DNA of 58,353 bases from a virus (IMGVR_UViG_3300047300_000852:1-58353); one strand, 5' to 3'; shown: positions 17,568-26,292, counted from the first letter of the stretch. Program-made: numbers and translations. Notes: generated by a model from the sequence alone, not told the origin.

Positions 17568-18031
17568 TTGTCCCAGTCATTCATGTTATCGTTAAACCGC
17601 TTCCGGCTTACAGCTTTTCCAGCATCACGCAAGATTTCAACGCGCATGATTTCAGCCGTAGCAATGATCGCTGCTGAATCTTCTTGCACTCCAAAATTCT
17701 GGCACAAACTCTTATTGTACCTCGTCGCTTTGGCAAGCTTGATCATGTCTGGATCACCTGATGCGAGCATCATGCTGTTCACCGCCAAGTCACCAAAAGG
17801 TGCTTTACTGCCGGTGATCGCATCAGCAACCCATGCAAAGTTAGTCAGCCTGATTCGCTCTAGTAGTGGAGTAACGTTTTCCGCACCGATCACCGATGCA
17901 ACGCCAAACGATGACCACCACTCAGGGTCAGCGTACGGAATCGTTTTCGCCGTAGCTTCTGCGACGATCTCCGCGTCCGTCTTTCCCTGCCAATCTTCGA
18001 TCGAACTGATCACCGAACGATATCCGCTCAT
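17531..18031 (-). CDS. unknown protein, capsid/tail interval
   Basis: A 166-residue mostly helical protein with no recognised domain. It starts at ATG overlapping the stop of the desaturase gene (ATGA) with AAAGGT just upstream, and its Pro-rich C-terminus (PGPPTPEPQ) overlaps the next gene. Confidence 0.6.
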   Translation of the reverse strand: MSGYRSVISSIEDWQGKTDAEIVAEATAKTIPYADPEWWSSFGVASVIGAENVTPLLERIRLTNFAWVADAITGSKAPFGDLAVNSMMLASGDPDMIKLAKATRYNKSLCQNFGVQEDSAAIIATAEIMRVEILRDAGKAVSRKRFNDNMNDWDNWPGPPTPEPQL

Positions 18032-18546
18032 ACCTTTGGCCTCACACCTAAAAAGCTTGCAACGAGCCATTCCAGGGCGTACCAAAATCTTGCTCTATCC
18101 AACCACGGATTGAGTACGTCAGACATCACACAGTACCGACAATCGAAGGGCGCTTTATGGTGCTGAGCATGGCTCCGAGGGGATTGAAGCAAACCAGTTT
18201 CCTGCATCGCCTCGATGAACCAATTCAAACGGCCCTTCTGATGCCCCCAGCCGTGTACCTCGTTCGCTTGGCTCAGGAACGCGAACGTCAACCAAGCCGA
18301 CGAACCATACCACAAGCACAAGCAGCAGACAGCCATCGAAGGAATGATCGTCGTTGAGTTGCGTTGCCAGTAACTACCTTCGAGAAACGCAAGCGGTCGA
18401 GAGTGATGCAACTTGTTCGGACCACCGACCAAAGCGCCGATGAATGGCGTATGCTCATCCGTGTACCTATCTTCCCACCAGTGCACAAAACCGGCGATGA
18501 AGTCAGCAGCAAGCCAAGATAAAAGAACCCAGCCAATCCAATCCAT
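18028..18546 (-). CDS. TMEM189/CarF-like lipid desaturase (PF10520 type)
   Basis: The 172-residue membrane protein carries the histidine pattern of the plasmanylethanolamine desaturase (CarF/PEDS1) family: FVHWWEDRY near residue 20, KLHHSRP near 45, NEVHGWGHQ near 94 and SHAQHHKAPFDCRYCVMSD near 125, separated by hydrophobic segments. That family introduces the vinyl-ether bond of plasmalogens or acts on related lipids. It sits in the structural operon between a membrane-anchored redoxin and an unknown gene, so it may alter host membrane lipids late in infection. The domain call is firm; substrate and activity are inference. Confidence 0.8.
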   Translation of the reverse strand: MDWIGWVLLSWLAADFIAGFVHWWEDRYTDEHTPFIGALVGGPNKLHHSRPLAFLEGSYWQRNSTTIIPSMAVCCLCLWYGSSAWLTFAFLSQANEVHGWGHQKGRLNWFIEAMQETGLLQSPRSHAQHHKAPFDCRYCVMSDVLNPWLDRARFWYALEWLVASFLGVRPKV

Positions 18547-18558
18547 GATGCCCCCGTT

Positions 18559-19044
18559 TCACCGCAGAACCTCTGCAAGACGCTCCACGGACATATAACC
18601 CGATACCTCAACGCTCCGGGCGCAGTCGGTGACAAGGAAGTGAGGCACTCGACTGTACCGATACTCGGTATCCTCACTCAACGCGATTCTCCATCCCAAG
18701 CGACGAAACCTTTCAGCTTCTTGCCCGAGCCATCGCTTACATTGCACACAATCCGACCGCGTGAACATGATGATTTCAGGCACCACATCAGACGCAGCGG
18801 AACCGGGATTGTTGCCGTTCTTCTTTCGCTCCGCGAGCATCTCTTCGTAGGCTTGACGCATCGCATCAATCAAGCGTTCCATATCGTCAGGGCTGGACGC
18901 TTTCCCTGCGTTTTCATTGGTTGCGCCACTCATCCACCTGGAAACGTTTCCACCTTGCGTACCGAGTCCATAGCCCAAAGCTACGCAAAGTAGCAAGGCA
19001 ATCAGGCCACCGACAGCAAAAAAAGGAACGTTGTGTTTTTCCAT
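18559..19044 (-). CDS. membrane-anchored glutaredoxin/thioredoxin-like protein
   Basis: 161 residues: one N-terminal membrane segment (about 7-28), a linker, then a thioredoxin fold with active site CVQC (in FTRSDCVQCKRW, about 94-105) and a cis-Pro loop (SRVPHFLV). It could reduce or isomerise disulfides of Cys-rich virion proteins. The start codon and first residues (MEKHNVPF) lie in a palindrome B variant, and palindrome A is read as GNVS right after the membrane segment. Confidence 0.75.
   Translation of the reverse strand: MEKHNVPFFAVGGLIALLLCVALGYGLGTQGGNVSRWMSGATNENAGKASSPDDMERLIDAMRQAYEEMLAERKKNGNNPGSAASDVVPEIIMFTRSDCVQCKRWLGQEAERFRRLGWRIALSEDTEYRYSRVPHFLVTDCARSVEVSGYMSVERLAEVLR
18939..18952. 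repeat. palindrome A, exact copy
   Basis: TGGAAACGTTTCCA, read as GNVS in the linker of the membrane redoxin. Confidence 0.85.
19018..19041. repeat. palindrome B variant at a start codon
   Basis: A-run, GGAACGTTGTG, T-run; it contains codons 2-8 of the membrane redoxin gene. Confidence 0.5.
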
Positions 19045-19391
19045 TATCGTACTTCGCGGAAATGAAGGAATAGCGGCATCGCTTGGGATTGAGCGCTTGC
19101 GGTCTTAACGCGAATCAATGCCGTATATCCTCGATGCGATGCAAGGAAGATTGCACTGTTCACAGGAACGAATCGAGCCGTTGAACTCATGTTAGTTGCA
19201 TGGGCCGTTGTCGAATCAACTCCGAACACGGTTAGCCACGTCAGGCCGGCATCGTAGGACACTTCGTACCCTGCGCTAGCACCGGTGAATCCAGCGCCGC
19301 AGCTTATCGCACAAAGCACCTCACCCTCAGGGATCGGGATTGAATTACTGGTATCTACGCCGATCGGTACCGTTACTTGCACGCGGTTCAT
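19044..19391 (-). CDS. small virion-region protein
   Basis: A 115-residue soluble, beta-rich protein (EVSYDAGLTWLTVFGVD, HRGYTALIRVKT), compatible with a small capsid or tail accessory domain. It is coupled to both neighbours by 4-nt overlaps. No family recognised. Confidence 0.6.
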   Translation of the reverse strand: MNRVQVTVPIGVDTSNSIPIPEGEVLCAISCGAGFTGASAGYEVSYDAGLTWLTVFGVDSTTAHATNMSSTARFVPVNSAIFLASHRGYTALIRVKTASAQSQAMPLFLHFREVR

Positions 19392-19648
19392 GTGTACACC
19401 TGTGATTCAATCTCCCAGCTACCATCTTCGTCATTCAACGCTGCTTCGACTTCAGCTTCACGTATGATCGCCTCATCGAGCATCTTGAGTTCTTCCAAAA
19501 GTGACTTTCGGAACCCTACGTGATCAACAGACGTTCCACCGTCGGCCGTCATCGCGTTAGGCTTTCCCCCAACCGAAGTCAGCGTCATCGCGGCCAATTG
19601 TGCCGCAACTGTTGCTCGTCTTGTCCTCAAGTCACTCAATACGCTCAT
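19388..19648 (-). CDS. small helical connector-region protein
   Basis: An 86-residue protein with two helices around a Gly/Asn-rich turn (TSVGGKPNAMTADGG) and a charged second helix (FRKSLLEELKMLDEAIIREAE). Proteins of this size and layout lie between capsid and connector genes in many phages. The stop overlaps the next start (ATGA). Confidence 0.6.
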   Translation of the reverse strand: MSVLSDLRTRRATVAAQLAAMTLTSVGGKPNAMTADGGTSVDHVGFRKSLLEELKMLDEAIIREAEVEAALNDEDGSWEIESQVYT

Positions 19649-19679
19649 GATGCCCCATACTCTATCGGGTACTTGCCCA

Positions 19680-20168
19680 CTACAAACCGAGGCGTGCTAA
19701 ATCGGCCTGATGGAGCATCTCTTGCTCCTCGTTGGTCAAGTCGCCTCCACGTTCTGCCTTAGCACGCAGTGACGCGAGCAGCAAAGCGTTTCGCTGCCTG
19801 TCTAGTCGCTTCGGATCGGTGCACTTTGCCACCAGTTCATGCTTCACCGGATCGACCTGCTTTGCAGGGTTCTCAGGACTCGCAGTCGTGGCAACGTACC
19901 ACCGCAACGCCTCGGACTCATCACACGCTCGAACCTTCTTCGTGGGCAACGATGATCCATCCTTCTTCGGGCTGACGGTAAACTCAGAACCATCACCGAC
20001 ACAAACCGCCTCAGACGGTCGAACCGGTCGCGTAGCCCCGGAATCCTTCTGTGCTTCGAGGGACGCTTCACGCTCCGACAGCTTAGCCTCACGCTCCTTC
20101 AACTGAGCCTCAGCCTGCTCTAGTCGTGCCAACCGTTCGTCAATGCTTGCTTGCTGATCCTTCGCCAT
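19680..20168 (-). CDS. coiled-coil protein after major capsid
   Basis: 162 residues: an N-terminal coiled coil (residues 6-45, ERLARLEQAEAQLKEREAKL), a Lys/Ser linker, then an unknown domain ending EEQEMLHQADLARLGL. The ATG with GGAG 7 nt upstream was preferred to a TTG two codons earlier. A terminator separates it from the capsid gene; the leader contains a palindrome B. Confidence 0.65.
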   Translation of the reverse strand: MAKDQQASIDERLARLEQAEAQLKEREAKLSEREASLEAQKDSGATRPVRPSEAVCVGDGSEFTVSPKKDGSSLPTKKVRACDESEALRWYVATTASPENPAKQVDPVKHELVAKCTDPKRLDRQRNALLLASLRAKAERGGDLTNEEQEMLHQADLARLGL

Positions 20169-20192
20169 ATCCAACTCCGAAAAAGGGAAACG

Positions 20193-20215
20193 TAAAAAAG
20201 TAACGTTGCGAATTT
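20193..20215. repeat. palindrome B
   Basis: A-run, GTAACGTTGCG, then AATTT. It lies in the leader between the post-capsid terminator and the coiled-coil gene. Confidence 0.75.
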
Positions 20216-20244
20216 ATAGCCTATCGCGAAGGCCAAATATAGCA

Positions 20245-20280
20245 ACAAAAAACCACCGGAGTCACCCCCAGTGGTTTCTT
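20245..20280 (-). terminator. intrinsic terminator after major capsid gene
   Basis: On the minus strand AAACCAC pairs with GTGGTTT (TGGGGGTGACTCCG between), followed by a T-run. It isolates the highly expressed capsid gene from downstream genes. Confidence 0.8.
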
Positions 20281-20311
20281 GCTTCCCTTCCACTCCGACA
20301 AGTGGTTCAGA

Positions 20312-21469
20312 CTATGTGCACTTAGCCGCGTAAAGCCGCTCGCGAACACCAGCCGCACCACGCTCGGACGCCTTCAAGCGTAGGACGATATCACGAGTGA
20401 ATCCGACTTCGCTGTTCTCATCAGACTGGGTGACGGTCAAAGGCCAGTTCTGCATGTAAACGAACGCCTTTTTGAAGTCACCAGCAAACCAAGTCGAATC
20501 GCTCGAAGTACGTTGGCGAACATACTGCCCGGTGATGACTTGCTTGTTTCCGGACACGCTTGAACCGTTCACGTAGGTCTGGTTGTTGCCGGTGTTCGTG
20601 CCCTGACGTGTCATCGTAGCGCTGATGATTCGGTTCGCCAACGTTTCCAGCGCCTTGGGTACAAGGATCTGAGTAACGTCGATCGCAATCGGTTCGCCGG
20701 TGACTGGATCAGTCATCACGTTGAACTTTTGCTGTACCGAATCAATCGAGGTCCAGTCAGCAAGGGTATTGCTCAACTGGTTGACCGAATCGTAAGTGGC
20801 CACAGCCGCAGCACCGTTTCGGCGGAAGATCGTCGAAATACCGGTTACAACGTCGAGAATACGCTTTTCACGGTTCACTGCGACGCGTTCCCCAACCTTG
20901 TTGGCCTCGCTCAACAGTACTCCGGTGCGGTCGAAGTAGATCGCTTCCCGAGTAATGTTGAGGATCAATCCGCGCTTGATCGTCTCAGGGGTGTCAACGT
21001 ACTCCTCACCCATGACCGCGTTGGGGTATGGCTGACCTTCGTTTACAACGTCGAGGTCATCACCGACGCGACCAACCCCAGGAATCCGCTCACCGCTGAA
21101 CTGGGTCTGAATCGTTTCCACCAACTGATCACCGACAAGGCCCGGCATGTTAAAGCCGTTGAGCGTTGCCGTGTAGACCACTTGCCCGATGATGTTGGCG
21201 AACTGCGAAGTATCAACCAACTCAGCCGATTCCTGAATCTGGTAGCCACCACCGGACGAAGGCCGAAGCATGTTCACTGCTTCGCGTCCATCCGGTACGA
21301 ATTGCTCGAACAACTGGCGGACCGAATAACGGTCCCCAAGCTGTGCCGCGTCCTCTTGAAGCTGGGTCTGGAAGTCCGCACAAAATTGTGCGTAAGCGTT
21401 CCCGCGTACCGCTGCTTCGTACAACCGCCGCAGTTCTTGGTGACGACGGGTTTTTGCGTCTACTCGCAT
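20312..21469 (-). CDS. major capsid protein (HK97-fold)
   Basis: A 385-residue protein following protease/scaffold and a decoration-like gene and followed by a terminator. The sequence has features of HK97-type capsid proteins: helical N-arm, PDGREAVNMLRPSSGGGYQIQESAE, an E-loop-like segment with GVGRVGDDLDVVNEGQPYP, ITREAIYFDRTG, and a C-terminal DSTWFAGDFKKAFVYMQNWPLTV plus DIVLRLKASERGAAGVRE. It forms the head shell. Confidence 0.85.
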   Translation of the reverse strand: MRVDAKTRRHQELRRLYEAAVRGNAYAQFCADFQTQLQEDAAQLGDRYSVRQLFEQFVPDGREAVNMLRPSSGGGYQIQESAELVDTSQFANIIGQVVYTATLNGFNMPGLVGDQLVETIQTQFSGERIPGVGRVGDDLDVVNEGQPYPNAVMGEEYVDTPETIKRGLILNITREAIYFDRTGVLLSEANKVGERVAVNREKRILDVVTGISTIFRRNGAAAVATYDSVNQLSNTLADWTSIDSVQQKFNVMTDPVTGEPIAIDVTQILVPKALETLANRIISATMTRQGTNTGNNQTYVNGSSVSGNKQVITGQYVRQRTSSDSTWFAGDFKKAFVYMQNWPLTVTQSDENSEVGFTRDIVLRLKASERGAAGVRERLYAAKCT

Positions 21470-21542
21470 CGTAAAACCTATTTCCTTAACGTGACAAACA
21501 ACAAACCGTCATCACCGCACCAAGCGATGATCACACGAAAAC

Positions 21543-22259
21543 TTACTCGGACTGATGAGCCGCAACAGCATCGCACTTAATCGCTTGCTGTGCTGCGGTA
21601 CCGTTCTTCACCCCAACCATCGCGGATGTTTCCGTTGCGTTGGCGTAGGTGCGGTCAAGCATCTTGTACACGGTCGAACCGTTGATCTTGAACACTACGT
21701 CACACAGTGCCGAGGTCTTGGGCACAATGTCGATTTCAAGCAACTGAAACGCAGCACTCGCGGCAACGTTTGCTTGCTTGTTGAGGCTGTTCGTAGCGCT
21801 CAATTCTGCAATCGTCTGGGTCGCTCCGTCGGAGTAGATCACGCTCCACAACGTGCTTCCATCCTTCGCGAAGAACCCGGCACCGGAGAAGCTTGCCTTC
21901 GGCCCTGCCCCGTTATCCTGCAACGCATTTGCACCGACCGCATCCATCAAGCCGAAGTAAACGTTAGCCGCATTGGTAGCAGCTTGCGAGAACTGAACCA
22001 AGCCGCCAACATTCAACGCCTTGCCTGCGGCAATCTTGAAGATTTCCTTCGTCGAAATGTACGCCTCATCGTTGTCAGCAACGGTACCATCAGACGGCGA
22101 CAACGTGACCACACCGCCGACTTCATCACCGACAGCCGCAGTTCCGCTATCGGTTAGGGTCGAAGTCCATCGAGCCGAATTCAGGCCGTCGAAGTGTTCG
22201 ACAAATCCGAATGTTCGTGAATAGAGCGTTGCCGCCTCAGGTAGTACTAATCCCTTCAT
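21543..22259 (-). CDS. putative head decoration protein, lectin-like
   Basis: A 238-residue protein between prohead protease and major capsid gene, the usual position of decoration or stabilising proteins. The pattern EHFDGLNSARWTSTLTDSGTAAVGDEVGG followed by beta strands resembles a concanavalin-type jelly roll often fused to or placed beside capsid genes. It has an AGAGGA site. The role is inferred from position. Confidence 0.65.
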   Translation of the reverse strand: MKGLVLPEAATLYSRTFGFVEHFDGLNSARWTSTLTDSGTAAVGDEVGGVVTLSPSDGTVADNDEAYISTKEIFKIAAGKALNVGGLVQFSQAATNAANVYFGLMDAVGANALQDNGAGPKASFSGAGFFAKDGSTLWSVIYSDGATQTIAELSATNSLNKQANVAASAAFQLLEIDIVPKTSALCDVVFKINGSTVYKMLDRTYANATETSAMVGVKNGTAAQQAIKCDAVAAHQSE

Positions 22260-22311
22260 CGTATCCTCTTCTTAGGTTGAGTAACCGTAAAACAAACCCA
22301 CCGCCGAGCGA

Positions 22312-22920
22312 CTAGCCCAACAGCCTTTTGAACTCTTTGTGATCCTTCGGGTACTCGGTCAGTTGCTCAGATTCTTTGAGCACCGAACCGCTACGCTCTG
22401 GACGCTGACCGCGCTTGTCCGAGAAGGTTTTTGCCAACTCTGGACGCTCCGATTCGGTCAAGGCCAACAATGCCTTGAGGCGAACTTCGGTAATCTCTGC
22501 TTGCGATTCGACCAGCAAGGCCCGGCAACGTTCACGATCCAAATCGCCCTTCGCCTTGGTCAAGTCCTCACTGAGACGCTTGACCGATTCTTCCATCTTG
22601 GCGTTCTCAGCCTTCATCGAATCGTTCTCAGCCTTCATCGACTCAGTAGCCGATTTCATGGCTTCCATCGCCTTATCTTTCGCTTGCATGATCGCTTTGA
22701 GCTTGGCAAGCTTTCCAGCGGTATCCATCGATTCGTCATCGAGGACTTTCATCATTGCGACCTTGAACGCCGAGCCGATACCATCTTCTTCAGATGCGTC
22801 ATCGGATAGTTCAATTTCCGAGTCACCCATTTCAGGGTACTCGCTCATCGCTTCCTTCATGCACTCTTGCAGGTCGGTAGCCTTGATGCTTTCAACGATC
22901 GATCGGAACTTCTTTTTCAT
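22312..22920 (-). CDS. possible nested scaffold protein
   Basis: In-frame internal start of the protease gene at ATG 22920, with GGGGCAAGG directly upstream. The product would be 202 residues of acidic coiled coil (repeated MKAENDSMKAEN). It is supported by analogy to nested scaffold genes and by the ribosome site only. Confidence 0.45.
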   Translation of the reverse strand: MKKKFRSIVESIKATDLQECMKEAMSEYPEMGDSEIELSDDASEEDGIGSAFKVAMMKVLDDESMDTAGKLAKLKAIMQAKDKAMEAMKSATESMKAENDSMKAENAKMEESVKRLSEDLTKAKGDLDRERCRALLVESQAEITEVRLKALLALTESERPELAKTFSDKRGQRPERSGSVLKESEQLTEYPKDHKEFKRLLG

Positions 22921-23415
22921 TGCCTTGCCCCTTTGGTGACTTTCAAACAAACCGTCATTCGTGGCCGGGTCAGCAACAACATCAACCGACCGTACGTCGT
23001 ACACTTCGACTACTCGACGCTCACCGTTCACAACACGCTCATCACCCGCTGCATCGTGTGATAGGCCGAATGTATCTGGAAACCTTTCAGCCGCTTCGAT
23101 GAGTTGTTCCGTCATCGGATGCGACTTGATGTAGTGAAGGTCAGCATACACCGAGCCTTCGAAGTATCGGACGTTCTTCAAGACTCCCCACCGATCCTGA
23201 ATCGGTCGATCTTGCACCGGTTCACCCGGCTTGAATCGTTGGTGGTTGAGGTTGACTACCGCGCCTTCGTACATCGGTACAGCCTTGCGGATGGCTTCAT
23301 CGTCGTAGATGCGACCATTGCGAGACTTAGGACCGAGCACCTTAACCGCGTGAATCACACCGGACTCACGGTCAACTCGCTCAAAACCTTTTTGGGACTC
23401 TCGAAGATATTTCAT
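22312..23415 (-). CDS. prohead protease with C-terminal scaffold
   Basis: Residues 1-160 resemble prohead proteases (SRNGRIYDDEAI near 31-42, LHYIKSHPMTEQ near 93, TFGLSHDAAG near 115-124, SVDVVADPATNDGLFES near 143-159). Residues 165-367 form a long charged coiled coil like a scaffold. A well-placed internal ATG (22920; AAGG just upstream) starts MKKKFRSIVESIKA, suggesting a separate scaffold product as in lambda C/Nu3. It cleaves itself and the scaffold during head maturation. Confidence 0.8.
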   Translation of the reverse strand: MKYLRESQKGFERVDRESGVIHAVKVLGPKSRNGRIYDDEAIRKAVPMYEGAVVNLNHQRFKPGEPVQDRPIQDRWGVLKNVRYFEGSVYADLHYIKSHPMTEQLIEAAERFPDTFGLSHDAAGDERVVNGERRVVEVYDVRSVDVVADPATNDGLFESHQRGKAMKKKFRSIVESIKATDLQECMKEAMSEYPEMGDSEIELSDDASEEDGIGSAFKVAMMKVLDDESMDTAGKLAKLKAIMQAKDKAMEAMKSATESMKAENDSMKAENAKMEESVKRLSEDLTKAKGDLDRERCRALLVESQAEITEVRLKALLALTESERPELAKTFSDKRGQRPERSGSVLKESEQLTEYPKDHKEFKRLLG

Positions 23416-23442
23416 GCCGAAATCTTAAACGCCGTTTGCCCA

Positions 23443-24105
23443 CTACAGCGAATAGAGCAAAAAGCACCGGCAACGAGGGTGCGCAGGCGGTCCCTGCTTG
23501 AAGTCCTGAAACCACGCAGACGGGCCAGTACCATGCAGCGGACCGCATACTGGGCAAACCCGCTCATCTAGTTTGGTGTACCACTTCACTTTGACGCCGA
23601 CGCCTAGCTCCTTCATTTCATCGATCACCGTACGTTCGGCAATCGTTACCGCTGAGGTAGTCTCCGTGATGGAAACGTTTTCTGCCCTGGAGTCAGGGAA
23701 CAATCGATCGACCGCGAACGTTTCCGGGTCTTGATCCTTTTCGCGCTCTGCCCACCATGCCGAGTTCGTGTCCGTCATCTGATCGCCTAAGCGGTCAACC
23801 TGCCTACGTGATCGCCTGCGAGCTTGACGCTGCAACGTGTCCCATATCGGGCCTTCCTGCTTCGGAGCATCGCCGAGCACCTTCGCGCCTTTGTCATCAT
23901 CCCCGAATAGAATCAGCATCAGGATAATCACCCTGCGGTGAACCTCCTCAATGATCGGACCGACGTATTTTCGCAATGCTCTTTTTATTGCTCGGTTCAT
24001 CGAATCGATGCCCTCAGCAGCAACCTTCACCGCCTCGCGGAATACTTCCTTCATGGCTTCCGTAATGCGTTCTTCGTACCCTTGACGCTCTTTGAGTTCA
24101 GGCAT
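23443..24105 (-). CDS. Mu gpF-like minor head protein (PF04233)
   Basis: The 220-residue protein has a basic helical N-terminus and the C-terminal family signature TKLDERVCPVCGPLHG ... GPPAHPRCRC, a Cys/His metal-like cluster found in minor head proteins encoded next to the portal. A partly matching palindrome A (23670-23683) is read as ENVS. It starts at TAATG overlapping the portal stop. Confidence 0.85.
   Translation of the reverse strand: MPELKERQGYEERITEAMKEVFREAVKVAAEGIDSMNRAIKRALRKYVGPIIEEVHRRVIILMLILFGDDDKGAKVLGDAPKQEGPIWDTLQRQARRRSRRQVDRLGDQMTDTNSAWWAEREKDQDPETFAVDRLFPDSRAENVSITETTSAVTIAERTVIDEMKELGVGVKVKWYTKLDERVCPVCGPLHGTGPSAWFQDFKQGPPAHPRCRCFLLYSL
23670..23683. repeat. palindrome A, degenerate copy
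   Basis: TGGAAACGTTTTCT: the left half and core are intact, the right arm is changed. Confidence 0.5.
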
Positions 24106-26270
24106 TAGGGGTAATCCTTCCAGCGTTCGAGCATCGCACGTTGACGGCCTGTGAGTGATTCAGACTCCTTGATGCGGGTCACGTTCGCAAGGTCAGGATT
24201 TACCTTGAGCAACCAAGCCTCACGAACAAACGTCTTACCATCCCAAGGAAACAAATCACCGACCGATTCCTTCAGCAGTTTGGATACGCTCGGACGCGAC
24301 CAGAAACGGCATGACCAGTATCGGGCCTTCCACCTTGGGCCGGGATCGTCGCAGTTGTGGCGTGCCCTGAATCCTTTGCGGCGGCCCGGCTTGTCACGCT
24401 GAATCCGCATGTTCGGATCCCCGAAGTTTACCTTCACCGTATTGCCTTTGTCGTTCTTCACGTAAACTGCGAACTTCTTCGGTCCTCCAGGCGTGCGGAA
24501 TGGCCTTCCGAGGGTCTTGCGTTCTGCCTCAGTCAGTGGGCTTGGTTCAGCCTGAATTGGAGCTTCGTCATCTAGCAAACCGTCGATATCCTGCGATGCC
24601 AACCCGATTGACTTGAGCAGCACCGACGCTACTTGCCGGGTCACTTTCCCGCTGAGGTAATCAGTCAAAACATCGGTGACTGCCTTTCGATTCCTCTGCC
24701 ACTGCAAACGCGAAATTCCCTGCCATTTCGATGATTCCTCCTCGATCTGCCTGGAAACGTTTCCACTTTCAGCATCGTCGGCGCTAGAAACGTTTCCACT
24801 TTGATCAGGCGTCCCAGGCCGCTGTTCAGCCGCTTTCACCACTAGCCCGTTCGCAGTCTCAACGTCGATATCCCGACCGAGTTCGTTGATTGCGGTCTTA
24901 TCTGACACCCAGCCGTTCGCCTTTTGTAGCTGCAGCGCTTGAGTCATCTCAAGTACGTTACGCGGTAGGATTCTCGCCAGTATCACTTCGACCGTCATCT
25001 GATCCTTGAGCATATCGAAACTGTCGATGCCATGATGCCGGAATCGCCCCTTCTCAGCCCCTACGCGAATGATCTTGAGAAGCATTTCCCGCATTCGCTC
25101 AGCCCGTTGAACTTGCTCAGCTTGTCGGCCTTGCATGAACGGACCTTCAGCCACCAAAGCCGATGCAAGGTTTGCGTTCTCATAGCTTCCGGTAAGCATT
25201 CCTTCCGGGAATCCGTGTACCGTTCCGGCAAGTCTCAAGGCCGCTTCCATCACCTGAACGTAAATGTCTGAGTTGTTCGAGCCAAGTAAACCTGCCTTGT
25301 ACTGTTGGCCCACTGGTACGTCTAAACGCGTGCCTGGAAGCATTCTCCGCCGACGCTGTGCCAATCCCGTCAGGGGATCAATCTTGCCCGTCAGTGGAGC
25401 AAATCGCGTGACGATGTTGTTCGCCTGACGCTGCGTTCCCTCTTTGTGCTCAACGATGTACGCGATAGCCGCCTGAGTTGCTGCCCCTTCCGCCGTATTG
25501 GTGAGCACCCTATCGGCCCGGAGCAGATACAAGTGCGGCTTGTAAAAGTCACTGAAACCGCGCTTGGCTCGTCCGCGAACGTTGCGCTTCCAGAATATTA
25601 CGTTTCGTTCGGGCACGTAATCCCAGTCCGTACCGTCCAGTGATCGCACCATGTGGTAGCCGATATGCCGCTCCGGTAGGTTCTTTTTCGTCAGTACTCC
25701 GAAGCTCCAGGAAGGGACGTACGAATCAATTCCTAGCCAATCCTCTAGCGCTCGCTTGTCCGATGGTTCGGTCAATTCATCCGGCTCGCGGGCTACCATC
25801 AAGCACTGCCCGTCATCATAGACCAACTCACCGAGGAACTCACCGTCAGCGATTTCCCGAACGTACGTTTCACGCTCCAGTTCCGAGGACCACTTCGAGA
25901 GGTCAAGGGCTTCGCGTACGTAGTTCTGGATCGCTTTCGTCAGTCGGTCATTGTCGGTCTTGATCGTCCAATCGAACCCAGTGCCTATCGTGTAGTCAAG
26001 CAGGCGGTTCACCCATGCCTGAGCCATTGGCACCTTCTCAACCAGCAACCAACTCATCGCGCGAATCAACTTCAAATCAGACTCGTTTTGATACACTGGG
26101 CGGAAGCGTCCGTCGGCCCGGTCGTAAATCTGCGTGAATGCTCCGAGGCCGTTCGTATTGAAGAACCCCGCCGAGTCAGTCATAAATTCTGTGATATCGA
26201 CCGGCTCGCCCCATGATTCCTGGAGTCGGTCATCTTCTGCAATTGTTCGCAAAGTCTCTACAATGTTCAT
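24105..26270 (-). CDS. portal protein with C-terminal extension
   Basis: A 721-residue protein upstream of the gpF-like gene. Residues about 60-470 have portal character (MAQAWVNRLLDYTIGTGF, ERHIGYHMVRSLDGTDW, LLRADRVLTNTAEGA, SYENANLASALVAEGPF). A second part from about 560 contains KFAVYVKNDKGNTVKVNFG and RRKGFRARHNCDDPGPRWKARYW, a Cys-bearing module I associate with other head proteins (often the protease), here fused to the portal. Two palindrome A copies are read as GNVSS and GNVSR in the linker. Confidence 0.85.
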   Translation of the reverse strand: MNIVETLRTIAEDDRLQESWGEPVDITEFMTDSAGFFNTNGLGAFTQIYDRADGRFRPVYQNESDLKLIRAMSWLLVEKVPMAQAWVNRLLDYTIGTGFDWTIKTDNDRLTKAIQNYVREALDLSKWSSELERETYVREIADGEFLGELVYDDGQCLMVAREPDELTEPSDKRALEDWLGIDSYVPSWSFGVLTKKNLPERHIGYHMVRSLDGTDWDYVPERNVIFWKRNVRGRAKRGFSDFYKPHLYLLRADRVLTNTAEGAATQAAIAYIVEHKEGTQRQANNIVTRFAPLTGKIDPLTGLAQRRRRMLPGTRLDVPVGQQYKAGLLGSNNSDIYVQVMEAALRLAGTVHGFPEGMLTGSYENANLASALVAEGPFMQGRQAEQVQRAERMREMLLKIIRVGAEKGRFRHHGIDSFDMLKDQMTVEVILARILPRNVLEMTQALQLQKANGWVSDKTAINELGRDIDVETANGLVVKAAEQRPGTPDQSGNVSSADDAESGNVSRQIEEESSKWQGISRLQWQRNRKAVTDVLTDYLSGKVTRQVASVLLKSIGLASQDIDGLLDDEAPIQAEPSPLTEAERKTLGRPFRTPGGPKKFAVYVKNDKGNTVKVNFGDPNMRIQRDKPGRRKGFRARHNCDDPGPRWKARYWSCRFWSRPSVSKLLKESVGDLFPWDGKTFVREAWLLKVNPDLANVTRIKESESLTGRQRAMLERWKDYP
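24752..24765. repeat. palindrome A, exact copy
   Basis: TGGAAACGTTTCCA in the portal linker, read as GNVSR. Confidence 0.85.
24785..24798. repeat. palindrome A, one mismatch
   Basis: TAGAAACGTTTCCA, 33 bp from the previous copy, read as GNVSS in the portal linker. Confidence 0.7.
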
Positions 26271-26292
26271 AACGTTTCCCCTTCGCTTCTCA

